Below are positions 26,201 to 34,961 of a stretch of 64,000 nucleotides of DNA, one piece after another. Both the position numbers and the translations under genes were made by a program. The notes beneath the pieces were generated by a model that was not told the DNA's origin, did not search any database, and was given only the letters and a program-made list of their open reading frames with translations. Position 1 is the first letter of the stretch. Each line of letters opens with the position of its first letter. Source of the stretch: Variovorax sp. PBS-H4. Lineage in GTDB: Bacteria; Pseudomonadota; Gammaproteobacteria; Burkholderiales; Burkholderiaceae_C. The stretch spans positions 6,256,001 through 6,320,000 of the forward strand of contig NZ_LR594675.1 of NCBI RefSeq assembly GCF_901827205.1. Reading direction: 5' to 3'.

Positions 26201-27812
26201 GCTCGAACACCCGCCCGGCGATGACGGGCGCCTGCGGCACCGCGTGGCGGGCGTCCAGCGCCAGGGCCAGGGTGCTGGGCCCGCTGGGGACCGGCACGCC
26301 CACGCGCGGCACGGCCCGCGGTGCGTAGATGCGGTGCTTCTTGTCGATGACAGTGAAGAACTGGCTCCCCTCGTCCACGGCCTCCGAGGTGCCGAGGAAC
26401 AGCCGCCCCCCCGGCAGCAACGCGAAGTGCAGCACCTCGAAGACGCGCGCCTGGGCTTGCGGGTCCAGGTAGATCAGCAGGTTGCGGCAGGTGACCAGGT
26501 CCAGCCGCGAGAAGGGCGAGTCCTTGAGCAGGTCGTGCGTCGCGAAGAGCACCGTCTCGCGCAGCTCCCGCCGCAAGCGGTAGGCGCCGTGTTCCTTCAC
26601 GAAGAAGCGGCGCAGGCGCTCCGACGACACGTCGGCCTCGATGGCCGCGGGGTAGACGGCGTCGCGCGCGACCTGCACGGCGTTCTCGTCGAGGTCGGTG
26701 GCGAACACCTGGATGGTCGGCGACACGTCGAGCGTGCGCGCGTGCTCGGCCAGGAGCATGGCGATCGAGTAGGCCTCCTCACCGGTCGCGCAGGCCGCCA
26801 CCCACACCCGCACCGTGTCGTTCGGCCCCTTGCCGACGAACAGCTCGGCCAGGTGCGGCGTCAGCGCCTCGAAGCACTCGGCGTCGCGGAAGAAGTTGGT
26901 GACGCTGATGAGCAGGTCCTGCAGCAGCGCACCGGCTTCGCCGGCCCGCGTTCGCAGGCAGCTCAGGTAGGCCGCGAGGTCGCTGACGCCATTGACCTGC
27001 ATGCGCCGGCCGATCCGGCGCACGATGGTGGCGCGCTTGTAGTACGAGAAATCTCGGCCGGTGCGCGCGCGCAGGAAACCGAGGATGTCGCGCAGGATGG
27101 CCTCGTCGGGATTCGCGGGCGGCTCCCGGGCCGGCTGCGCGCCCTCTTCAGGCGGCAGCCGCAGCCTCTTCTCGATGTTGTAGTAGTCCAGCAGGCGGTC
27201 GGCCATGTGCGCCACCGGCAGCACCCAGTCGACCATGCCGGTCGCGATGGCCGCATCCGGCATGCTGCCGTGCTGTGCCTCGTTCGGGTCCTGCGCGATC
27301 GTGAGTCCGCCACGCTCCTTGATGCGCTTGATGCCGATGGCACCGTCACCGTCGCCGCCGGACAGCACGATGGCCGCCGAATGGGGGCCGTGGGTGTCCG
27401 CCAGGGCACGAAAGAAGTAGTCGACGGCCATGCGGCGGCCGGCCTGCGACTCCAGCTCCGCCAGCCGCAGATAGCCGTTGGCCGATCGGATGGCCTTGCC
27501 CGGCGGGATGACGTAGACCGTGTTGGGCACGACCTTGCTCGTCTTCTGCACCTGGACCACCTGCATCGGGGTGGCGCGCTGGAGGATCTCCGCCAGGATG
27601 CTTTCCCGCTCGGCCGCCAGGTGCAGCACGACGACGAATGCCAGGCCGCTTTCGGGCGGCACCGTCTCCAGGAAGGCCTGCAGCGCCTGGATCGCGCCGG
27701 CCGAGCCGCCGAGCCCGACCAGCGGCGTCAACGCGTAGCCCCGCGTCGGGACGGCGTTGTCGATCAGCTCAGAATGCTCTTCCTCGAAGTGGTCAGGGGT
27801 GAGGTCGTTCAT
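23226..27812 (-). CDS. CheB-CheR-PAS hybrid histidine kinase with receiver domain
   Basis: A 1528-residue signalling protein. In order: a CheB methylesterase domain (residues about 28-215; triad Ser37, His64, Asp156), a CheR methyltransferase domain (about 235-500, with VWVAACATGEEAYS and VTCRNLLIYLD), a PAS-like domain, a coiled coil (about 680-770, full of EELQAINEEL-type heptads), three further PAS domains to about 1150, a HisKA domain with His1170 in LSHELRNPL, an HATPase domain (LLTNAAKY, DNGVGM, GLGVGLALV), and a receiver with Asp1455 in VAVLDIGMPG. There is no membrane segment and no chemoreceptor gene nearby. Relatives sense unknown cues and may modify proteins other than chemoreceptors. 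Confidence 0.95.
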   Translation of the reverse strand: MNDLTPDHFEEEHSELIDNAVPTRGYALTPLVGLGGSAGAIQALQAFLETVPPESGLAFVVVLHLAAERESILAEILQRATPMQVVQVQKTSKVVPNTVYVIPPGKAIRSANGYLRLAELESQAGRRMAVDYFFRALADTHGPHSAAIVLSGGDGDGAIGIKRIKERGGLTIAQDPNEAQHGSMPDAAIATGMVDWVLPVAHMADRLLDYYNIEKRLRLPPEEGAQPAREPPANPDEAILRDILGFLRARTGRDFSYYKRATIVRRIGRRMQVNGVSDLAAYLSCLRTRAGEAGALLQDLLISVTNFFRDAECFEALTPHLAELFVGKGPNDTVRVWVAACATGEEAYSIAMLLAEHARTLDVSPTIQVFATDLDENAVQVARDAVYPAAIEADVSSERLRRFFVKEHGAYRLRRELRETVLFATHDLLKDSPFSRLDLVTCRNLLIYLDPQAQARVFEVLHFALLPGGRLFLGTSEAVDEGSQFFTVIDKKHRIYAPRAVPRVGVPVPSGPSTLALALDARHAVPQAPVIAGRVFEQQNLITGRRANNPATRGSSWGELHLKLLEHLGPPSVLIDAEHDIVHMSASAAQLLQHTGGEPTRNLLRLVPSTLRIELRAALHRAQAGEMVETPKVQAPVGGEAHALSMRVVPVKDGHHDMTLVLFGIDAPGAAPSTTPAPEAHAHSPLITQLDQELERMRTHLRDTVEQYESSTQELKASNEELQAINEELRSATEELETSREELQSINEELVTVNHELKTKVDELAHANSDMQNLMDATAIATIFLDRELCITRYTPTAVRLFSLLPGDLGRPLSDLTSKLQYPEMGADAQQVLDRLVPIEREVGRPDGSWFLARLSPYRAAEDRIAGVVLSFIDISERKKAEQVSQWLSAVVASSMDAIISFSLDGRIVSWNAGARRVFGYLSEEAVGQPLDLLAGEESDTARLLQQIANGQGIEALETVQRAKDGSAIHVSLTVSPIRDAHDAVAGGTATVRNIGEAREAAEALRGSEERLRLVVENARDYAIFSTDLERTITSWNKGAQQLLGYAEAEVLGRRADIIFTDEDRRAGAPVQEAQTALAEGRAVDERFHLRKDGSRFWGSGTMMRMEGSSGEPVGFVKILRDQTQAREAQAALKRSQAELMDALQENEAARARLEQADAAKDRFLAVLSHELRNPLAAVTSAAALLTDESSTPPQRDQASRIVRRQSRTMKVLLDDLLDVSRLTVGQLELHLQDVALSSVVEGALETAEPLLKAGEHKLSTRLPDEPVYVRVDPLRMAQVLVNLLTNAAKYTAPGGEVSLQVETDNAEVAIVVSDNGVGMAPETIDRIFDLYAQGPAAAHRNNDGLGVGLALVRNIVRLHGGQVEAESEGLGKGSRFRVRLPLGSGPAAASPAPPPAAPARLGRTRVLIVDDNEDAAWTLSMLLKSEGHEATVAASGQQALLAAESAMPDVAVLDIGMPGMNGIEVAERLRAMPSSEKLVVIALTGWGSQTEGMNLLARGFDLHLSKPIEAERLIDAMAQLLQQRGAS

Positions 27813-28009
27813 GGCTCGCGGTCCGTGGCGCCTGGGCCCTGCGCGCCGCCCCAGGCCGATGTTCGATTATGCGAGGCGGGGGCCGCGCTGCCGGTGCCTG
27901 TGCACTTGAGTACCTTCTCGCCCGGCATGGTGAATTCAAGGCTGGCGAGGATGATCTTGAAGCGCCGGCATCCGGCGTGCCCACCGGGGTTGCCGCTGGT
28001 TGCGCCGGT

Positions 28010-28567
28010 TCATTCGGCGAGCTTGCGTTCGCTTTGCTGCATGCGGTCGAGCACCTGCTCGGGCGCCACGTCGCGCTTGAGCTCCTCGAGCTCGGGGTCG
28101 TGCGCCTCGGCCACGCCCATGCGGCGGGCCATCTCGCCCACCAACGTCACCAGGCGCGTGATCTCGTGTTCGGCCAGCAGGCTGATCTGCAGGTCGAGGT
28201 CGGCACGTTCGTCCGCCTGCGCAGCCATGCGGTTCTGGCTCACCAGCACGAAGGTCGAGATGAAGATGGCCTCGACCGAGGCCACCATGGCCAGCACCAC
28301 GAAGGTTTCATCGAAGCGGGGCACCGGCGGCACCCAGCCGAGATTGACCACGATCCACGCGCCATAGATGAGCAGGTGCAGGTAGACGAACTTCATGCTG
28401 CCCGCAAAGGCCGTGATCGCGTCGGCGATCCGGTCCTGCAGGGCGGTCTCCCGCCGTTGCTGCTGCCGGCGCCGGACCAGCGCCTCGATGTTGCGCTCGA
28501 CCAGCGCCATCGCGGGGGAGCCGCCCTGCTTCGGCGGCTGCCCGGCCGCAGCGTCATCCGCCCCCAC
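28010..28567 (-). CDS. DUF1003 membrane protein
   Basis: A protein of 185 residues with two hydrophobic helices (FVYLHLLIYGAWIVVNLGW and FVVLAMVASVEAIFISTFVLV), the core of the DUF1003 family, followed by a charged coiled coil to the C-terminus. SQNRMAAQADERADLDLQISLLAEHE is the family signature. The function is unknown. The GTG at 28567 is chosen because GGAG sits six bases upstream and it overlaps the preceding methyltransferase gene by 14 bases; an ATG at 28510 is the alternative. It is the last gene of the leftward glycosyl cluster operon, though it may be there by chance. Confidence 0.8.
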   Translation of the reverse strand: MGADDAAAGQPPKQGGSPAMALVERNIEALVRRRQQQRRETALQDRIADAITAFAGSMKFVYLHLLIYGAWIVVNLGWVPPVPRFDETFVVLAMVASVEAIFISTFVLVSQNRMAAQADERADLDLQISLLAEHEITRLVTLVGEMARRMGVAEAHDPELEELKRDVAPEQVLDRMQQSERKLAE

Positions 28568-29396
28568 GGATCGCTCCGGTTGCCGCCTTGAATTGCGACG
28601 CGTACAGCGCGCGGGCGCGCGCTGCCTCCTCGTCGGGCGCGCAGAGATAGAGCTCGTGCCCCGGACGGGCCTCCACGCGCAGGCCGCTCGACCGCAGCAT
28701 CGCCTCGACGGCGGCATGGTTGGGCGCCCACCAGTTGGTGGGATCGTCGGCCAGCCGGTGCTCGATGAAGGCCATGCGCGGCCAGCCCGACTCGAGCAGC
28801 GGCGTGCGGTCTTCGATCGAGCAGTCGGCGGTGTTGGCGTACACCGAATCGCCCGGCATCGTGAGGGTCTGGAACATCAGCAGGCGCCGCGTGCGGCAGG
28901 CCAGCAGGTCGAGCGCCAGCAGCGGATAACGCAGGTGATAGAAGACGCCCATGAACCACACGAGGTCGAACATCTCGTCGGAGCGGGCGAGGTCGTAGAC
29001 CTCCATGCGGCGGAATTCCACCTGCGCCTCCAGGCCGAATTCCTGGGCCGCCCACCGGGCCTGCTCCAGGTAATGCGCATCGACGTCGATGCCCAGCACC
29101 GACGCACCGCGGCGCGCGAGCTCGAAGCTGTAGAAGCCGGCATTGCAGCCGACGTCCAGCACGCGCCAGCCGCGCAGGTCGGCCGGCACGAAGGGCTCGA
29201 TCTGCTGCCACTTGAAGCGCGGGAAATCGCCGCCGAGAAAATGATGCGGCAAGGTCTGCACGCCGCCCGGCAGGTGGAGGTTGTGGAACCAGGGCGCGAG
29301 CGCATCGATGCGGCGCTGCAGCGCGTCCGCGCGTGCGTCCGCGGGTGCGTCTGTGGGGTGTTGCCTGGGGCTGGACATGGACGGGCGCTCCTTCAT
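28554..29396 (-). CDS. SAM-dependent methyltransferase of the glycosyl cluster (TIGR04290-like)
   Basis: A cytosolic class I methyltransferase of 280 residues. The SAM site is VLDVGCNAGFYSFELARRGASVLGIDVD, and FDLVWFMGVFYHLRYPLLALD is the post-I region. Pieces such as FPRFKWQQIEPF and NTADCSIEDRTPL match a family repeatedly found next to glycosyltransferases. The ATG at 29396 overlaps the glycosyltransferase stop by four bases; a second ATG at 29378 has AAGGAG nine bases upstream and may be the true start. It probably O-methylates a sugar of the product made by this operon. The acceptor is not known. Confidence 0.88.
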   Translation of the reverse strand: MKERPSMSSPRQHPTDAPADARADALQRRIDALAPWFHNLHLPGGVQTLPHHFLGGDFPRFKWQQIEPFVPADLRGWRVLDVGCNAGFYSFELARRGASVLGIDVDAHYLEQARWAAQEFGLEAQVEFRRMEVYDLARSDEMFDLVWFMGVFYHLRYPLLALDLLACRTRRLLMFQTLTMPGDSVYANTADCSIEDRTPLLESGWPRMAFIEHRLADDPTNWWAPNHAAVEAMLRSSGLRVEARPGHELYLCAPDEEAARARALYASQFKAATGAIRGGG

Positions 29397-30490
29397 GCCG
29401 CCGCGCGCGCACGCAGCGCGTGCACGTAGCCTTCGAGCTGCGCGGCGCGATGCGCGGCCGTGTGCTGCGCCAGGATGCGGCTGCGCGCCCGCTCGCCCAC
29501 CGCGAGCCGCTCGCTCTCGGGCAGTTCGCGCAGCAGGTGCAGCACTTCGGCGGCCGAGTCGGCGAGGAAGATCTCGCGGCCGGGCTCGAGCAGCGTCTCG
29601 ATGCCCTCCCACCGGTCGCTCACGATCGGCGTGCCGCAGGCCGCCGCCTCGAAGAGCCGCACGCTGGGCGACCAGCCGGCGTCGATCATGTCGTCGCGCG
29701 TCACGTTGAGCGTGAAGCGCTGCCGGTTGTAGAAGGCGCGGTGCTCGGCCGGCGGCAGGTGCTGGATGTGCTGCACGTTGGGCGGCCAGTCGATGCCGCC
29801 GGGGTACTTCGCGCCCGCGACGCAGAAGCGCCCTTCTTGCCACCCGCGCGCCGGCTGCAGGAGCATGCGCTCGACCCGCGGCTGCCGGTCGTCGCTGTAG
29901 GTGCCCATGTAGCCCAGGTCCCACTGCGGCGCCAGCGGCTCGGGGAAATAGAGCGCCGGGTCGACCGCGCAGTAGAGCACGCGCGCCGCGGGGGAGCCGA
30001 ACTCATGCTCCAGCCCGGCCAGCGTGGGACCGCCGGTGAACGAGAGATACAGGTCGTAGCCGGCGATCTGCCGCGCCTCGAGGTAGGGGGCCTCGCCGGG
30101 CGGCGGTTCGCGCAGGCGCGCGAGCGTGACGGGCGTGTCGATGTCGTAGAAGGCCGTGAGGCCCGAGGCCTCGGCCTGCACCCAGTCGCCGACGGCGACA
30201 CCCTCGCGCACGAAGGAGCCGACGATCACCAGGTCCGCCGCGCCGATGTCCCCGGCGTGCTTTCGCTGCAGCGCCTCCAGGTCCTCGTAGAGCACGGTGC
30301 GGCCGAAGGGCGGCTGCGGCAGGTCGCGGTGGCCGGCGTACCAGGGCACGTCGCATTCGAGGAAGAGCACGTCGTGCCCGCGCGCGGCCAGCTCGCGCAC
30401 CAAACCGCGGTAGGTGGTTGCATGGCCGTTGCCCCAGGACGAGGTGATCGACAGGCCGATGATGACGATGCGCAGCGGGGCGGGGTTCAT
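29393..30490 (-). CDS. CgeB-like glycosyltransferase 1
   Basis: A GT-B fold glycosyltransferase-like protein of 365 residues. It begins RIVIIGLSITSSWGNGHATTYRGLVRELAARGHDVLFLE, a Rossmann opening shared by all three CgeB-type proteins here. The nucleotide-sugar half has SVRLFEAAACGTPIVSDRWEGIETLLEPG, typical of the family, with the glutamate expected to bind the donor ribose. No signal peptide or membrane helix is seen. It lies between another CgeB-like gene (49 bases upstream) and the methyltransferase (four-base overlap). Donor and acceptor are unknown; UDP-xylose is a possible donor because a xylose synthase gene lies in the cluster. Confidence 0.85.
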   Translation of the reverse strand: MNPAPLRIVIIGLSITSSWGNGHATTYRGLVRELAARGHDVLFLECDVPWYAGHRDLPQPPFGRTVLYEDLEALQRKHAGDIGAADLVIVGSFVREGVAVGDWVQAEASGLTAFYDIDTPVTLARLREPPPGEAPYLEARQIAGYDLYLSFTGGPTLAGLEHEFGSPAARVLYCAVDPALYFPEPLAPQWDLGYMGTYSDDRQPRVERMLLQPARGWQEGRFCVAGAKYPGGIDWPPNVQHIQHLPPAEHRAFYNRQRFTLNVTRDDMIDAGWSPSVRLFEAAACGTPIVSDRWEGIETLLEPGREIFLADSAAEVLHLLRELPESERLAVGERARSRILAQHTAAHRAAQLEGYVHALRARAAA

Positions 30491-30539
30491 CGACAGGCCT
30501 CTGCTCGGTTCATTGCGGCTCGCTGCGGCTCACCGCTGC

Positions 30540-31637
30540 TCATTGGGCCAGCTCCGCCACCCGCGCAATCTCGCGGCCTTCGAGCAGCGCCTCGAGCTCG
30601 GCGGCCCGGTGCGCGTAGGTGTGATGCGCCAGCAGCCGCCGGCACGCGGCCTGGCCGATGCGGTGCGCGGATACCGGGTCCAGCCGCTCCAGGTGCGCGG
30701 CCACCTCGTCGCCGCTGGACGCGACCAGCACCTCGCGCTCCGGCTCCAGGAAAAGCTCGATGCCGTCCCACGCATCGGTGATGAGGCAGGCGCCGGCGCC
30801 GGCCGCCTCGAACACGCGCGTGGCGGGCGAGAAGCCGTAGCGCGCCATGCTCTCGCGGCTGATGTTGAGCACCGCCTTCGCCGTCGCGTTGAAGGCGTTG
30901 TGGTCGGCCGTGTAGACATGGCCGATGTACTTCACGTTGCTGGGCATCGCCTTGTCCTCCCAGCCGCTGCCGCCGAGCAGGAAGCGGCCTTCGTGCAGCT
31001 GGGCGGCGGCACGCAGGAAGAACTCGTCGACGCGCGCCTCGCGGTCCGGCAGCCGGTTGCCCAGGAACGACAGGTCCGCCACGAAGTGCGGCAGCGGCTC
31101 CACCGGGTGATGGGTGGCCGGATCGAGCGCGTTGTAGATGGGCACGCAGCGCCGCGCCCCGAAGCCCTCGTAGGCGGCTACCACCGGCTCGCCGCCGCCG
31201 TAGGTGAGCACCAGGTCGTAGCCGGGCACCAGGGCGCGGAAGGGGTCGGACGGGTCGGCGTGCATGCGCTCCAGCGTGGCAGGCGCGTCCACGTCCCAGA
31301 AGGCGACGCGGGTGCCGGGGCCCTTGAGGTCGAGCACGGCAGCCTCCAGCAACGCATCGAACACGCCGACGCCGCTGGCCTTGACCACCAGGTCGGCGCC
31401 GCGCGCCTGTTCGACCATGCGCAGCGCATGGTGCTCGCCCTCGCCGGGGTAGACGATCACCTCGGCCCAGTCGGGGTCTTCGATGTCGCGGTGCTGCTGG
31501 CGTCCGTAGGCATCGGGTTCGTAGAAGCGCACACGGTGCCCGCGCCCGTGCAGCGCGCGCACGATGCCGCGGTAATAGGTCGCGGCGCCGTTCCAGTAGG
31601 CCGAGACCAGGCTGGAGCCGAAGAAGGCGATGTCCAT
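30540..31637 (-). CDS. CgeB-like glycosyltransferase 2
   Basis: A 365-residue paralogue of the two neighbouring CgeB-like proteins. It starts MDIAFFGSSLVSAYWNGAATYYRGIVRALHGRGHRVRFYEPD and carries ATRVFEAAGAGACLITDAWDGIELFLEPEREVL in the donor half. The start at 31637 has an AAGGAAGA ribosome site and matches the paralogues; the frame is open further upstream. LNISRESMARYGFSPA resembles LNVTRDDMIDAGWSPS of the first paralogue, showing recent shared ancestry. Presumably it adds one sugar of the common product. Confidence 0.85.
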   Translation of the reverse strand: MDIAFFGSSLVSAYWNGAATYYRGIVRALHGRGHRVRFYEPDAYGRQQHRDIEDPDWAEVIVYPGEGEHHALRMVEQARGADLVVKASGVGVFDALLEAAVLDLKGPGTRVAFWDVDAPATLERMHADPSDPFRALVPGYDLVLTYGGGEPVVAAYEGFGARRCVPIYNALDPATHHPVEPLPHFVADLSFLGNRLPDREARVDEFFLRAAAQLHEGRFLLGGSGWEDKAMPSNVKYIGHVYTADHNAFNATAKAVLNISRESMARYGFSPATRVFEAAGAGACLITDAWDGIELFLEPEREVLVASSGDEVAAHLERLDPVSAHRIGQAACRRLLAHHTYAHRAAELEALLEGREIARVAELAQ

Positions 31638-31653
31638 GATGGTTCTTCCTTGT

Positions 31654-32772
31654 TCACGCGATGCTGGGTGACGCTCGGGCGGCGGGCTGGAGCTCGGCAA
31701 GAATGCCGAGCAGCTCGTCGACCCGATGCGAGCAGGTGTGGCGCCCGAGCACGGTGCGCCGCCCGTTCGCCGACAGCTCGCGCCGCGCTTCGGGATCGGC
31801 CAGCAAGGCGCGCAGATGCCGCTTCATGGCGCGGCCGTCCTGCGCCACCAGGTAGTCGCGGCCGGGATGGAACAGCCCTTCGGCGTCGTCCCAGGGCGCG
31901 GAGACCAGGGGAATGCCGCAGGCCAGTGCCTCGAACATGCGGATGGTCGGGATGCCGGGCAGCGCCCTGGCATAGGGCCGGCGCGGCACGTGCACGGTGA
32001 CCGCATGGTGCCCGAACACGCGCGGTGCCTCGTGATTGGGAAGCCAGCCGCCGTACTCGATGCCGGCGCGCTGCAGCCGCTCGAGCGCATGCGCCGGATA
32101 GCGCACGCCATGGATGCGCGCCTTCAGGCCGAGTTGCCGCACCGGCTCCAGCAGGAATTCGCCGAGCTCGGCCTCGCGCTCGTCGTCGCCCCAGTTGCCG
32201 ATCCACACGAGGTCGCCCTCGCGCGCCAGGCCTTCGATGGGGTGGAAGCGGCGCACATCCGCGGCCTCGTGCCAGGTCCACGCCTGCCGCGCCCAGCCGC
32301 GGTCCCGGTACAGGTCGCGGATCACGTTGCCGAACGCGAGCACGCCGTCGTAGTCCGACAGGTCGTACCGGGCCATGCCCGCCGCATCGGTCACGCTGCG
32401 GTGGTGCGTGTCGTGGAACAGCAGGCGGTAGTCCCGGTGCGTCCGGCGGTGCAAGCCGATGCGGCGCACCAGCGCATGCGAGCTCCACTCGTGCACGAGC
32501 ACCAGGTCCGCGCCGTCGAGCGCCTCCTCCAGGTCGAGCGTGGCTTCGTCGTAGAGGCGGCTGCGCAGCTCCGGGTAGGCGCCGGCGAAGGCGGCGAGCG
32601 CGGCATCGCCGTGTTCGGCCAGCAGGTTCACGCGGCTCCAGGCATCGCGCGGTTCGCAGACCACCAGCGAATGGCCACGGGCGACGAGCTCGCTGCAGAC
32701 GCCGCGCAGGAAGTGCGCATTGCCGTGGTTCCAGTCGGACACCAGCGAGTGGCAGAAGATCACGACGCGCAT
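31654..32772 (-). CDS. CgeB-like glycosyltransferase 3
   Basis: A 372-residue GT-B protein, the third member of the paralogous set. It begins MRVVIFCHSLVSDWNHGNAHFLRGVCSELVARGHSLVVCEPRD and contains TIRMFEALACGIPLVSAPWDDAEGLFHPGRDYLV in the donor half. His-rich segments (FHDTHHRSV) are additional to the other two. The ATG overlaps the upstream GT4 gene by 13 bases and the next gene follows after 16 bases, so they are co-translated. No donor is assigned. Confidence 0.85.
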   Translation of the reverse strand: MRVVIFCHSLVSDWNHGNAHFLRGVCSELVARGHSLVVCEPRDAWSRVNLLAEHGDAALAAFAGAYPELRSRLYDEATLDLEEALDGADLVLVHEWSSHALVRRIGLHRRTHRDYRLLFHDTHHRSVTDAAGMARYDLSDYDGVLAFGNVIRDLYRDRGWARQAWTWHEAADVRRFHPIEGLAREGDLVWIGNWGDDEREAELGEFLLEPVRQLGLKARIHGVRYPAHALERLQRAGIEYGGWLPNHEAPRVFGHHAVTVHVPRRPYARALPGIPTIRMFEALACGIPLVSAPWDDAEGLFHPGRDYLVAQDGRAMKRHLRALLADPEARRELSANGRRTVLGRHTCSHRVDELLGILAELQPAARASPSIA

Positions 32773-33893
32773 GAGAACTCCTCCAGGCGCGGCGTCGGGG
32801 GCGGCGAGGCGTGCGCGATCAGTTGCCGGTAGGCGCGGCGGTAGGCGTGCGCCATGCGCGCCGGCGTGAAGCGCAGCGCGCGGGCCCGTGCGCTGCGCGC
32901 CAGTCGGTCGCGCAGCGACGGCTGCGCGATCAGGCGCAGAAGCGCATCGCGCAACGCGCCGTGGTCGTCGGGCGGCACATAGAGCGCGGCAGGTCCCCAC
33001 AGCTCGCGCAGGCTGCCGATGTCGCCGAGCACCAGCGCGCAGCCCGACAGCGCGGCCTCCAGTGCGCTCTGCCCGAAGGGTTCGTAGCGCGCAGGCAAGG
33101 CATAGATCGCGGCCTGCGACATCTGCACCGCCAGCGCTGAAGGCGAGAGCTCGCCGAGCGGTTCCACCGCGTGCGTCTCGCGCATGCCGCCGCCGGGGCT
33201 GCGCGTGGCACCCGCCACGCGAACCGGCCAGGGCAGCTCGGCGGCCACGGCCTCGAGCGCCGCCAGGTTCTTGGCCTCGTCCCACAGGCGTCCCGCCGAC
33301 AGCACCACCGGCTGCTTGGCCGCGGGACGGTAGGCCAGCGGATCGCGCCCGTTGGGCAGCACCAGGCCGGGCCGTGCCAGCCCGTGGTTCTCGGCGAGCG
33401 ATGCAAGCATGGCGTGCGTCGGCGCGGCGACCAGCCCGGCGCCGGCCAGGCCGGCGGCCACCGCGCGTCGGTAGCGATCGAAGCTCGCAGGCGCGCTGCC
33501 GCCACGCACCGCGCGCCACCACGACAGCACGCACGAGTGCGCCACCACCAGCGTGGGCGCACGGAAGCGCAAGGCACCGAAGGCGAACTGGTTGAGGTGC
33601 ACCACGTCAGGACGCAGCGACTGCTCGAGCTGCTGCAGCCAGTGCCCCGCGGCGGCGACGTCGTCCCAGGGGTCGTCCATCCATTCGAGCCGCCACGTGC
33701 TCTCGTGCAGCGACAGCGCCGGAATGCCCGCCGCCTGCGCGCGCTGCGCCGGAGTGAGCGGTGCTCCCATGCTGGCCAGCGTGACGCGCCCGCCGAGCCT
33801 GCCGAGCGCGGCAGCCAGTTCCAGCGCGTGGGTCCAGACGCCGCCCACGCAGTCGGCCGTCATCAGGACGTGGAACGGGCGCTCATCGGCCAT
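32760..33893 (-). CDS. GT4-family glycosyltransferase
   Basis: A cytosolic glycosyltransferase of 377 residues with a GT-B fold. The N-terminal half has FHVLMTADCVGGVWTHALELAAALGRLGGRVTLAS; the C-terminal half has the GT4 donor site pattern ALPARYEPFGQSALEAALSGCALVLGDIGSLRELW, with the E-x7-E arrangement (EPFGQSALE). Retaining transfer from a nucleotide sugar is expected. The ATG at 33893 overlaps the oxidoreductase gene by 11 bases. It most resembles enzymes that build soluble glycosides or start lipid-linked oligosaccharides; no membrane segment is present. Confidence 0.9.
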   Translation of the reverse strand: MADERPFHVLMTADCVGGVWTHALELAAALGRLGGRVTLASMGAPLTPAQRAQAAGIPALSLHESTWRLEWMDDPWDDVAAAGHWLQQLEQSLRPDVVHLNQFAFGALRFRAPTLVVAHSCVLSWWRAVRGGSAPASFDRYRRAVAAGLAGAGLVAAPTHAMLASLAENHGLARPGLVLPNGRDPLAYRPAAKQPVVLSAGRLWDEAKNLAALEAVAAELPWPVRVAGATRSPGGGMRETHAVEPLGELSPSALAVQMSQAAIYALPARYEPFGQSALEAALSGCALVLGDIGSLRELWGPAALYVPPDDHGALRDALLRLIAQPSLRDRLARSARARALRFTPARMAHAYRRAYRQLIAHASPPPTPRLEEFSCAS

Positions 33894-34929
33894 AGATGGC
33901 ATCCAGCACGGCCGCGACCTCGGCGACACGGGCCACCTCCGGATCGAAGCCCTCTCCGGCGGCGAGGCGGCGTGCCCAGTCGACTGCGGCACGACCGCCC
34001 CAATCGTCCGGCGGCTCGGCCAGCAGCGTGGCCCGCGTGCCGTCGAGGCGCTCGGCCACGAAGTCGTAGAAGGAGCCGCGCAGGTTGCGCAGCCGCGCCC
34101 CGCCGCGCGTGCCGTGGAAAGTCGCCTCGATGACGGCATCGCAGCCGGCGTGCAGGTTCCACGAGCAGGCGAGTCGCGCCGTCGCGCCGCCGCCCAGTTC
34201 GAGTTGCGCGATGGCATGGTCTTCCACCACCGACGGCCGGGCGCCGAGGCGGCGGCCCTGCGCCCACAGCGTGCTCTGCACTTCGAGCACGTGCGGAAAA
34301 CCGAGCGTCCACAGCGCCAGGTCCACGAGATGGATGCCCAGGTCGATGACGCACCCACCGCCCGAGCGCTTCGGATCGCGGAACCACGGCTTGTCGGGCC
34401 CGTAGGCGTTGTGGAAGACGAGGTCGACCGCGTACACCTCGCCGAGCTCGCCGCTGGCCACCAGCTCGCGCACGCAGCGCATGGCAGCGGTGTGGCGGTA
34501 CGACAGGTCGACCGCGAGCAGCAGCCCGGCCTGGCGCGCCGCCTCGATCACGCGGGTGCTCTCGACAGCGCTGCGGCCCAGCGGCTTCTGGCAGAAGACG
34601 GCGCAGCCGCGAGCCAGCGCGGCCTCGGCCTGCTGCGCATGCAGCGCGCTCGGCGTCGCGATCACGATGCCGTCGAGTCGTTCGTCGAGCAGCGCATCGA
34701 AGGACGATGCCGCCGCCGCGCGCGGATGCGCCACGACGGCGGTGCCGAGCGCCTCGGGCCCGGCATCGCACAGCGCGGCGACCTCGGCCGCGCCATCCGC
34801 GGCAATGGCCTCCATGCGGTGCCGGCCGATCCAGCCGACGCCAAGGAAGCCCAGGCGCGGCCTGCGGCTGCCGGCGGACACGGCGGCGACAGGGCTTGCA
34901 GGCGCGCTCTCGACCATCGGTTCGCTCAC
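33883..34929 (-). CDS. Gfo/Idh/MocA-family oxidoreductase
   Basis: A NAD(P)-dependent sugar or inositol oxidoreductase of 348 residues. The nucleotide motif is LGFLGVGWIGRHRMEAI, and the family lysine appears in VFCQKPLGRS (EKP-type motif with Gln for Glu). GGGCVIDLGIHLVDLALWTLG holds the catalytic Asp and His (D-x-x-x-H). The GTG at 34929 is preferred as it has GGAGGA six bases upstream. It could oxidise inositol, supplied by the inositol-phosphate synthase in this cluster, or a nucleotide sugar. Overlap with the next gene shows operon membership. Confidence 0.88.
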   Translation of the reverse strand: MSEPMVESAPASPVAAVSAGSRRPRLGFLGVGWIGRHRMEAIAADGAAEVAALCDAGPEALGTAVVAHPRAAAASSFDALLDERLDGIVIATPSALHAQQAEAALARGCAVFCQKPLGRSAVESTRVIEAARQAGLLLAVDLSYRHTAAMRCVRELVASGELGEVYAVDLVFHNAYGPDKPWFRDPKRSGGGCVIDLGIHLVDLALWTLGFPHVLEVQSTLWAQGRRLGARPSVVEDHAIAQLELGGGATARLACSWNLHAGCDAVIEATFHGTRGGARLRNLRGSFYDFVAERLDGTRATLLAEPPDDWGGRAAVDWARRLAAGEGFDPEVARVAEVAAVLDAIYGR

Positions 34930-34961
34930 TTGCTTTCCTCCTCCTGCCATGTCATGCGATG

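Noticed and set aside
25515..28367. Long plus-strand open frame of 950 codons
   Set aside because: It is antisense to the CheB-CheR kinase gene, and has the composition of a GC-rich shadow frame.
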